DNA of 64,000 nucleotides from Ligilactobacillus pabuli. GTDB taxonomy: Bacteria; Bacillota; Bacilli; Lactobacillales; Lactobacillaceae. The notes below the pieces were generated by a model that searched no databases, was not told the origin of the DNA, and worked only from the letters and a program-made list of their open reading frames with translations. Numbering within the stretch: position 1 is the stretch's first letter; each line of letters begins with the position of its first letter. Position numbers and translations under genes: made by a program. Below, one piece after another: positions 52,577 to 60,085 of the stretch. The DNA is taken from positions 44,281 to 108,280 of the forward strand of contig NZ_BQXH01000008.1 in NCBI RefSeq assembly GCF_022836475.1, written 5' to 3'.

Positions 52577-52816
52577 GAAAGCTCCCTCTGTTTCGGGAAA
52601 AGAGGTGTAGTAATCAGGAAAGCTCCCTCTGTTTCGGGAAAAGAGGTGTAGTAATCAGGAAAGCTCCCTCTGTTTCGGGAAAGAGGTGTAGCAATCAGGA
52701 AAGCTCCCTCTGTTTGGGGAAAAGGGGTGTAGCAAATGGGAAAGCTCCCCCTGTTTCGGGAAAAGGGGTGTAGCAAATGGGAAAGCTCCCCCTGTTTCGG
52801 GAAAAGGGAGGGAGCA
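52577..52816 (+). repeat. Tandem 41-bp hairpin repeat, 6 units
   Basis: GAAAGCTCCC starts at 52577, 52618, 52659, 52699, 52740 and 52781. Each unit folds as CCTCT-G-TTT / AAA-AGAGG. Later units read CCCCT / AGGGG, so both arms changed together. The period is 41 bp (one unit is 40), not a multiple of three, so no coding role. Confidence 0.88.
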
Positions 52817-52849
52817 ATTGATAAAGACACTAACCTGGTTGGCGATTCT

Positions 52850-52965
52850 TAGTCGAGCTCCACAAAGCAGCTCCTTCCGCTTATCCAAGTCTGCCTTCAA
52901 TGCCAAAACCGCATTAAAGGCAGACTCCGATATGCTCGGGAGCTAACCGCTTTGTTCCGCTCTGT
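52850..52965 (-). repeat. 120-bp structured repeat, copy 16
   Basis: TAGTCGAGCTCC to CGCTCTGT. The inner arms GTCTGCCTTCAATGC / GCATTAAAGGCAGAC pair perfectly but for G-U. Tandem with copy 17. Confidence 0.88.
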
Positions 52966-52971
52966 GATTAG

Positions 52972-53089
52972 TAGTCGAGCTCCGTGAAACAGAAATTTCC
53001 GCTTATCCAAACCCAAGAACCAATGCCAAAGGCGCATTAGTCCCTGGGTTACGATAATGCTCGCTTTCTCCCGTTTCACTCCGCTCTGT
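52972..53089 (-). repeat. 120-bp structured repeat, copy 17
   Basis: Directly behind the stop of the - strand regulator gene and in its orientation. The inner arms ACCCAAGAACCAATGC and GCATTAGTCCCTGGGT are a further variant that still pairs. Confidence 0.88.
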
Positions 53090-53091
53090 GA

Positions 53092-55296
53092 TTAGTCAAA
53101 TATCGTTTCGTCGTACAAATCTGACATCTTGTAGGCTAACTGGAGGTTAAAACGTTCATTAGTGTCGTCGATGTTTAGCTCTAAAATTTCTTGGATCTTA
53201 TTGAGCCGGTAGACTAAAGTACTACGGTGAAGATAAAGGTCCTTCGCCGTTTGCGTAACGTTGCCGTTATTATCCAGGTAGACCGCTAAAGTCTTAAATA
53301 AATTGACCTGGTTGTTTTGTGATTCCTGATAGAGTTTCTTCAAATACTTGCGGACAAAAAAGGCCGTGGTCGGGTCATCCTTGAACGTATTCAGCACCGT
53401 ATAAGATCCCAGCTCATCATAGAGCGCATAGTCGCTGCCAACCTTATCCTTGAGTAAGACGTTGAGCGTTTTTTCTGCTTTTTGGTAGGCCTCCCGGTAG
53501 TCGGTCGGCTGGTTAGCTAGACCGCCGATCCCCAGTACAAAGTCATGCGTAAAGCCTTCACGTTGACTGACGTGTTTGACCCGTTTGAAAAAGGTTGCCC
53601 AGAAATCAGTCTCTAAAAAGGCACTTTCAGGAATAAAGACTACTAACTGATGGTCATAAACAACCGTGATGGCCGTGGGGATCAAACGCAGGATAATTTG
53701 TTTCATCAAACTAAAGGCCGTCCGCTTTTTAGTTTGCTGTTCCAAGAGGTTAGTCGTAGTGGGCTGCTCTTCACGAAAAGCAAAAATTGCGGTATAGTAC
53801 GGCCGCTGAAGGTCCCAGTTAAAGGTTCCAGCATCAGTTGCCAATTTCTGCTGATCCTTAATTTGTTCAGAAAATAATTGGGAGACCAGTTCGGTTTTGA
53901 TATTTTCAATGGACGTGGCCTTGATTTCTTTTTTAATAAACTGTAGTGAATAGATACTTCTGACCATATTTAACATAATAATGAAGAGTTCTGGGTCGAC
54001 CTTGGTTGTGTTCTCTAGTGCTAAAAAGCCGTGTGAGTCACTACCATCGGTGATCTCCAGCAACTGAAAAGCCCGGTTTTCGCTGAAAGTAATGGAAGTC
54101 GGTTTCTTTTGTTTGAGCTGGTGCGATTTTTTACCAGCGGCGACTAGCTGAGTTTTGGTCAACGGATCATCTTTTTTCAAACAGTAATCCAGCAAGTTAA
54201 AGTAGCGGTCATATAAAACAATGCTGGAATTAAAGAGCTGACTGAATGAAGCATTGATTTGCTTGAAGTTTTCCGAATGGATCGTTTGGTGCAGCATGGA
54301 CTGCTGGATCTTGAACAGTTCTTGCAAATTTTCCTTTTGTTTGTGCTCTTTATAAGACAACTGGGCGTTTTCGTACATGACAGCAAAGTAGTTGGCATAC
54401 ATTTGTAAGTTGGTTAAGTCGCTGTTGGTATAAATGTAGCCAGCTTCTTTTTGAACATATAAGACCCCAATCAGGGAAAGCCCCACGGTCAATGGAATCG
54501 TCATGGTCGTATAACCGGTTGTTTCGACGTTAGGAAAATAGGCGTGTAACGAGTTATTACTAATTAATGGGATAACAGAACTCTTCTCGTTGACCCCGTA
54601 GACTGGTTCGCACACGGTGAGGCGGTCACGCTTCTCATTAAAGAGATAAATGGCTGCCGAGCGCGATGTTGTTTCACGGCCACAAAAGACGATTGTTTTT
54701 TTTACAAGGCTTTCGATCACTGAAGACAAGTTTAAGTCAGAGCTTAACATTTGCATTTCAAACAAGGACTTTTCTTTTTCTTCGTTGCGTGAGATCAAAT
54801 TTAGAGCAACCCCGATGAACTTGCCCATTTCGTCAAAGCGGCTTTGCAAATCATGGTATAAGACGTTTTTATTCTGGTAACCCACGATACATAAGCCGAT
54901 AATCGTTTGGTCGTCGACGAGCGGGACGGTAAACCAGCTCTGAAAGCCGATGTCTTCAAAATAACGGGAAACTTGGGTATATTGCAGGAACTCCGCTGAC
55001 CCGCTGCTCATACTGGTTTGAAAGAAGCGTGGGTCGATCTTAGAAGTTGGAAACGGGAAGATCGGGCTCAAGTCGAATTTTTTGGTGTTGGAACTGCTAA
55101 GCTCGATCTGGTTGTTTGCGATGGTCCCGACAGCGACTAGATCACACTTAAAATGTTCAGCAAACATTTGTGCAGTATAGTTAAGGACTTCATCGCGGGT
55201 GTCAAATTTCATGACTTTATGCGAGAGTTCCTTCATATGTTGGGTAACTGATGTGATAAACTCTTGTTCTTTAATAGTACGTTCTGCTGCTGTCAA
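53092..55296 (-). CDS. GAF-domain, PucR/CdaR-type transcriptional regulator
   Basis: A 734-residue regulator: an N-terminal GAF-like sensory region (~30-180), a second GAF-like region (~195-330), a middle helical/GGDEF-like PucR segment, and the C-terminal PucR helix-turn-helix (VTQTAKDLYLHRSTLVYRLNKI, ~680-700). It is divergent from the CoA-transferase gene of the second acyl-CoA cluster across a 354-bp spacer, so it probably controls that operon in response to a small molecule bound by GAF. The ligand is unknown. PucR proteins usually act as activators. Confidence 0.85.
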   Translation of the reverse strand: MTAAERTIKEQEFITSVTQHMKELSHKVMKFDTRDEVLNYTAQMFAEHFKCDLVAVGTIANNQIELSSSNTKKFDLSPIFPFPTSKIDPRFFQTSMSSGSAEFLQYTQVSRYFEDIGFQSWFTVPLVDDQTIIGLCIVGYQNKNVLYHDLQSRFDEMGKFIGVALNLISRNEEKEKSLFEMQMLSSDLNLSSVIESLVKKTIVFCGRETTSRSAAIYLFNEKRDRLTVCEPVYGVNEKSSVIPLISNNSLHAYFPNVETTGYTTMTIPLTVGLSLIGVLYVQKEAGYIYTNSDLTNLQMYANYFAVMYENAQLSYKEHKQKENLQELFKIQQSMLHQTIHSENFKQINASFSQLFNSSIVLYDRYFNLLDYCLKKDDPLTKTQLVAAGKKSHQLKQKKPTSITFSENRAFQLLEITDGSDSHGFLALENTTKVDPELFIIMLNMVRSIYSLQFIKKEIKATSIENIKTELVSQLFSEQIKDQQKLATDAGTFNWDLQRPYYTAIFAFREEQPTTTNLLEQQTKKRTAFSLMKQIILRLIPTAITVVYDHQLVVFIPESAFLETDFWATFFKRVKHVSQREGFTHDFVLGIGGLANQPTDYREAYQKAEKTLNVLLKDKVGSDYALYDELGSYTVLNTFKDDPTTAFFVRKYLKKLYQESQNNQVNLFKTLAVYLDNNGNVTQTAKDLYLHRSTLVYRLNKIQEILELNIDDTNERFNLQLAYKMSDLYDETIFD

Positions 55297-55550
55297 ATCA
55301 AGTACTCCTTTGTGCTCATGATTAATAATTACTAGATTAAAGTTTGTGAATTGGTTAAATTAACATATTTTTATCGAAAAAGCAGGTTAATTTAGCTTTA
55401 TTATAGCAAAAAAACGGTTACAAATGTTTTTTTAGGATGATTTTACCAAATAATTACGATTTTTTAGGTCCGCTAAGGCTTGACCTTATCAGTCCTTAGT
55501 ACAAATTAACCAAAAAATGTAACCGTCTTCATACTTTATGACGATGTTTT

Positions 55551-55564
55551 TGTAAGTGCTTACA
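55551..55564 (+). promoter_or_regulatory. cre-like site upstream of the second acyl-CoA operon
   Basis: TGTAAGTGCTTACA matches the CcpA consensus except for one central base (T for C). A TATACA -10 candidate follows 17 bp after TTTGTA, with the site in between. The rest of 55297-55550 is AT-rich and holds possible activator sites but nothing specific. Confidence 0.6.
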
Positions 55565-55650
55565 GTTAGACTATACACATAGACAAGAAGGCTAGATAAG
55601 AAAAAGATTTACCGTGAACAGAAACTTTTTCAAGAGGGGGCTTATCAAGA

Positions 55651-57228
55651 ATGGGTAAGAACAAAGTGATTTCGCAGGAACAAGCTGCTGCTTTAATTAA
55701 AGATGGCGACTTAGTTACTGCTCAAAGTATCGGAATGGCTGGTTATCCAATGCACCTAGTTAAAGGGATCCAAAAGAGATTCAAAGAACAAGGTCATCCA
55801 AGAGACATTACCTTCATGTGGTCATGCGGGTTAGGTAATTGGACGGACGGTCAAGGTGCGGACCCACTAGTTGGTGAAGATGGTTTGGTTAAACGAATCA
55901 TTACCGGTTATGTTGGTGCTTCTCCAGCCGCAGTTAAACGTGTGGTTGAAAACACCATTGAAGCTTACTTATTACCACAGGGTGCGATCACCCAATTGTA
56001 TCGTTCCATTGCTGGACACAAACCATTGGTTTCTCAAGTGGGATTAAAGACGTTTGTTGATCCTCGTTTGGACGGTGCAAAATCAACTATCATTACAAAA
56101 GAAGAATTGATGGAAGTTGTGAAGATCGATGATAAAGAATACTTACGTTACCCTAATTTAAAAATGAATGTTTCCTTGATCCGCGGTTCTTATGCTGATG
56201 AAAACGGAAATATTAGTATCAGAGAAGAAGTTTCCCATTTGGAATTACTGGAAGCTGCTTCAGCCGCTAAAAACTCTGGTGGGATCGTCATTGCACAGGT
56301 CGCCCACTTAGTTAAGAACGGTACACTTGATCCAAAAGAAGTTGTGGTTCCTGGTGGAATTGTTGATTACGTTGTGGTTGCACCAGCTGAAGATCACAAA
56401 CAAACACAAGGTGTGGTTTATGATCCAGGTTTGTCAAACCAAGTTAAAGTTGTCATGAACGAAGATAACACAACACCATTCCCATTGTCCGCTAAGAAAA
56501 TCATTGCTCGTCGGGCAGCGATGGAATTGAAGAATAACATCGTCTTGAACGTTGGGGTTGGGACACCGGACTTGGTTCCGCTGATTGCTCAAGAAGAGGG
56601 TGTCGATGACACTTACATGAGCACGATCGAAAACGGAATTTGGGGCGGTAACCCAGTTTCAGGACTTGATTTTGGAGCTGCTTACAACGCAGAATCGATC
56701 ATCTCCATGGCAAACCACTTCGACTTATACGATGGTGGGGTCCTTGACTTAACCGTTCTCGGAATTGGTGAAGTTGATGAAAAAGGAAATAATAACGTTT
56801 CAATGTTCAGTGACCAAGTTGCTGGACCAGGTGGATTTATCAACATTTCACAAAACACGCAAAACATTGTCTTTGTTGGAACATTGACCGTTGGCGGCAA
56901 GTCACACATTGAAGATGGTAAAGTTGTGATCGACAAACAAGGAAAAGCTCCTAAGTTCGTTAAGCAAGTTAAGCAAGTAACCTTCTCAGGTGAATTCGCA
57001 ACTGATAAGAAACAAAACGTCATCTACGTCACAGAACGAGGCGTCTTTGAACTTCATGACAACCACTTACGTTTGATTGAAATTGCACCTGGCATTGACT
57101 TGCAAAAAGACATCATTGATCAGATGGAATTTGAACCAGAAGTTTCAGCTGACTTACATGAAATGAACCCAGATATTTTCCAAGAAAAATGGGGCAAATT
57201 AGCAGACATCATCAATGCTAAAGATTAA
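55651..57228 (+). CDS. Acyl-CoA:acetate/propionate CoA-transferase (YdiF type)
   Basis: A 525-residue fused-subunit CoA-transferase that moves CoA between acetate or propionate and short-chain acyl or 3-keto acids (EC 2.8.3.-). The catalytic Glu is in STIENGIWGG (residue ~327, like Glu333 of YdiF). GVGTPDLVPLIA and the N-terminal GAGYP-like GMAGYPMHLV fit the family. GGGG precedes ATG 55651. It is the first gene of the second cluster and could activate fatty acids without ATP. It belongs to a different CoA-transferase family than the gene at 14955. Confidence 0.93.
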   Translation: MGKNKVISQEQAAALIKDGDLVTAQSIGMAGYPMHLVKGIQKRFKEQGHPRDITFMWSCGLGNWTDGQGADPLVGEDGLVKRIITGYVGASPAAVKRVVENTIEAYLLPQGAITQLYRSIAGHKPLVSQVGLKTFVDPRLDGAKSTIITKEELMEVVKIDDKEYLRYPNLKMNVSLIRGSYADENGNISIREEVSHLELLEAASAAKNSGGIVIAQVAHLVKNGTLDPKEVVVPGGIVDYVVVAPAEDHKQTQGVVYDPGLSNQVKVVMNEDNTTPFPLSAKKIIARRAAMELKNNIVLNVGVGTPDLVPLIAQEEGVDDTYMSTIENGIWGGNPVSGLDFGAAYNAESIISMANHFDLYDGGVLDLTVLGIGEVDEKGNNNVSMFSDQVAGPGGFINISQNTQNIVFVGTLTVGGKSHIEDGKVVIDKQGKAPKFVKQVKQVTFSGEFATDKKQNVIYVTERGVFELHDNHLRLIEIAPGIDLQKDIIDQMEFEPEVSADLHEMNPDIFQEKWGKLADIINAKD

Positions 57229-57271
57229 TTAAAGTAGTTAAACAGTTTTAGTTAATGAAAGGAAGTCAAAC

Positions 57272-58486
57272 ATGAAAGAATCAAGAGCAGACCAAAAATT
57301 TGCAGAGCGCGGCTTGTTTTTCGCAGACCTTTACGGCTTTTCTAACAAATTAAATGCTGCTGAAAAGAATAAATTACAAGAATTAGAAAAAGTTCTGAAA
57401 GAAGAAATTCATCCACTCTTAGCAGATGGCTGGGACAAAGCTGAATATCCATTAGATGCTATGAAGAGTATTTTCGACTTGCATTTGATCGACGATCCAG
57501 CCTTGACAGAAGGACGCGCAGACAAGAGTACTTCTGAATTATACCGGGGATTCCGTGCTTATACTTTAGCTAAGACTGACCCAGTAGTTGGAACATTCTT
57601 TACTCAAAACGCTGGCTTATTCCATGAATGTGTTCGCTTAGGCGGCAGTGATGAACAAATTGCTCGCTTAATGCCAGGCGTTCGTTCTTGGGAACATCCA
57701 GGTGCCATGGCAATGACTGAACCAGAACACGGTTCAGATATCGCCGGTGGTGTAGAAGCAACTGCTAAACGCGACGGCGACACTTGGACCTTGAACGGTC
57801 ACAAAAAGTGGATCGGCGGCGGCGCAGTCGTTGAATACTTGGGCTTCTTCGCCCGCGACGTGGACGACAACCAAGTTAAATTGTTCTATGTTCCACGTGA
57901 AACACCAGGTGTTGAAACTAAAGTTCAACCTCAAAAAGGTCTCTTTAGAATGATGCCTAACGCTGAGATCATCATGAAAGATGTCAAAGTGACAGAAGCT
58001 GATCGTGCTCAGAAAGTTAACTCATGGAAAGACGTTGCGCACATCTTACGTAACACTCGTTCCGATGTTGCTTGGTTATTAGCCGGTGCAGCAGCAGGTG
58101 CTTTCGAATCAGCTTTGAAATACACTCGCGAACGCGAACAGTTTGGTCGTCCATTATCTAAGTTCCAGTTAATTCAAGAAAAATTAGCTAAGATGGCCAT
58201 GAACTGTCAAGCAACTTTAGCAATTTGTGCTAAGTTAGCCGAAGAACAAGAACAGGGCGTTTACCTGGAAAAAAATTCTTCAATGGCTAAGATGCATAAC
58301 GGCTTGAAGGCGCGCGAAACAGCACAATTAGCTCGTGAAGTTTGTGGTGGTAACGGGATCTTACTTGAATATGATGTAGTTCGCTTCTTTACAGATATCG
58401 AAGCAATGTACACTTACGAAGGTACTAATGAAATCAACTCCTTGATCATTGGTCGTTACTACACAGGTACAGGTGCATTTGTTTAA
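57272..58486 (+). CDS. Acyl-CoA dehydrogenase (glutaryl-CoA dehydrogenase-like)
   Basis: A 404-residue flavoenzyme, paralogous to the one at 8274, with AMTEPEHGSDIAGG, NGHKKWIGGG and MYTYEGTNEINSL. Glu383 in YEGT is the catalytic base. Both N- and C-terminal helical domains are complete. AAAGGAAG precedes ATG 57272. It lies 43 bp after the CoA-transferase gene and 49 bp before the thiolase gene. No ETF genes are nearby. Codon use is biased (many C-ending codons), suggesting high expression compared with the first cluster. Confidence 0.93.
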   Translation: MKESRADQKFAERGLFFADLYGFSNKLNAAEKNKLQELEKVLKEEIHPLLADGWDKAEYPLDAMKSIFDLHLIDDPALTEGRADKSTSELYRGFRAYTLAKTDPVVGTFFTQNAGLFHECVRLGGSDEQIARLMPGVRSWEHPGAMAMTEPEHGSDIAGGVEATAKRDGDTWTLNGHKKWIGGGAVVEYLGFFARDVDDNQVKLFYVPRETPGVETKVQPQKGLFRMMPNAEIIMKDVKVTEADRAQKVNSWKDVAHILRNTRSDVAWLLAGAAAGAFESALKYTREREQFGRPLSKFQLIQEKLAKMAMNCQATLAICAKLAEEQEQGVYLEKNSSMAKMHNGLKARETAQLAREVCGGNGILLEYDVVRFFTDIEAMYTYEGTNEINSLIIGRYYTGTGAFV

Positions 58487-58535
58487 GCTTTAAAAAAGGA
58501 TTTAAATGACTTAAAAGTTAGGAAGGATCAGTAAA

Positions 58536-59783
58536 ATGTTAAAAGCAAAAGAAGATAATATCGTATTCGTCGGAGCTGCTAGAACTCCAGTTGGTTCATA
58601 CTTAGGAGATTTGAAGACGGTTCCAGTTCAGGAACTAGGAAAAATCGCTTTGACAGAAGCTATCAAACGTTCCAAAGTTTCAAAAGAAGACATCGATGAA
58701 GTTATTGTTGGTCATGTAACAGGTTCACAGACAAGCAATAACCTGGGAAATATCATCGGGATCGACACAGGCCTTCCTAAAACATCAACAGGTATGACAG
58801 TTAACCGGATCTGTGGTTCCGGGATCCAATCAGCAGTTTCAGCTGCTTTGGAATTGTTGGTCAGCAACAAGAAGTTTATCGCTGCCGGTGGTGCAGAATC
58901 ATTATCACGCGCCCCATTCTACTTACCAGAAAACGTTCGTTACGAAGGACTTAAATCTGGCGACAAGCGTTTGATCGATGCCAACGATGAAGGACATCGG
59001 ACAGCTTCCGGTGCTAACTCAGGTGTGAACCACATGGGTAACACAGCCGAAAACGTTGCTCGTTTGTTAGACATCAGCCGTGAAGAACAAGATAAGTTCG
59101 CTTACCGTTCAAACATGAACGCTGTTGAAGCTCAAAATAACGGCCGTTTCGCTCAAGAAATTATCCCAGTTGAAGTTAAGGGACGTAAAGGTAAAGTTAC
59201 AATCGTTGATAAAGATGGTGACCCACGTCCTGATACAACAATTGAAAAATTAAGCAAACTTCGTCCAGTATTTGAAGAAAACGGAACAGTTACAGCCGGA
59301 AACGCTTCTAGCTTGAACGATGGTTCTGCTTTCGAAATCTTGACAACAGAAACAACAGCTAAAGAAGAAGGCTTGGAAATCATGGGCCGCATCGTTGATT
59401 ACTAAATCTCTGGCTGCGAACCAAAATACATGGGCTTAGGTCCAGTTTACGCCATCCAAGACCTCTTGAAGCGTCAAGGCATGGATCTTCAAAAAGACAT
59501 TGACTTACTTGAAATCAATGAAGCTTTCTCAGCACAGACATTGGGCTGCTTGAAGCAATTAGGTATCTCAACAGATTCTGATTACTACAAGAACAACTTC
59601 GACCCTCATGGTGGTGCCGTAGCAATGGGACACCCACTTGGTATGAGTGGTGCACGGATCTTGACAGAAGTTCTGTACGAATTCAAGAACCGTCCAGATG
59701 TACACTACGCAATTGCTTCAGCATGTATTGGTGGTGGACAAGGTATCGCAATGTTGTTAGAAAACGGCTACTGGAAAGGCTAA
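58536..59783 (+). pseudogene. Acetyl-CoA acyltransferase (thiolase) interrupted by an ochre codon
   Basis: One continuous frame of 415 residues is broken only at codon 290, TAA at 59403-59405. The first part carries the nucleophile Cys93 in NRICGSG. The part after the stop carries NEAFSAQ, His366 in GHPLGMSGAR and Cys397 in CIGGGQG, so the catalytic residues are split. A restart at ATG 59430 would give a fragment that cannot act alone. The downstream part is otherwise undamaged and highly conserved, which argues for a recent mutation or a sequence error. Other thiolases at 10762 and 51328 could substitute. Confidence 0.9.
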
Positions 59784-60085
59784 GAATTAGCTGGACTAAA
59801 CAATTGGCTAGACAGTCCGTTTAAGTTTTGACCGCTTGAGTTTGAAGCTCCGGGTTGGGGAGCTGTAACAAGAGCAACGGTGGAAACTTGAGCCAACTGG
59901 CTAACTAGTTAGGCTGAGAGGTTACTTGCAGACTAGTCGGACCTTGACTGGTGGTGTGACTAGGTTAAACAAGGTTTTTCTCAGTGAATCACAAGCTGTA
60001 TGATCGTTATAAATTACATTATTACCGAGATCAGTAAACTATTTTAAAAGTTAAAGTATTTTTGAAATCAGGAAGGAAGATAACA
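59784..60085 (+). promoter_or_regulatory. 302-bp spacer before the fused beta-oxidation gene
   Basis: Contains a hairpin AGCTCC-GGGTTG-GGAGCT (59849-59867 region) and the palindrome CTAACTAGTTAG near 59926, in sequence GC-richer than usual spacers. No gene, repeat copy or known riboswitch is recognised. It may be a structured leader. Confidence 0.3.

Noticed and set aside
52577..52816. Tandem array as a CRISPR array or a coding repeat protein
   Set aside because: Units are contiguous with no unique spacers, and no cas genes are present. The 41-bp period breaks any reading frame, so the minus-strand frame crossing it is not a gene.
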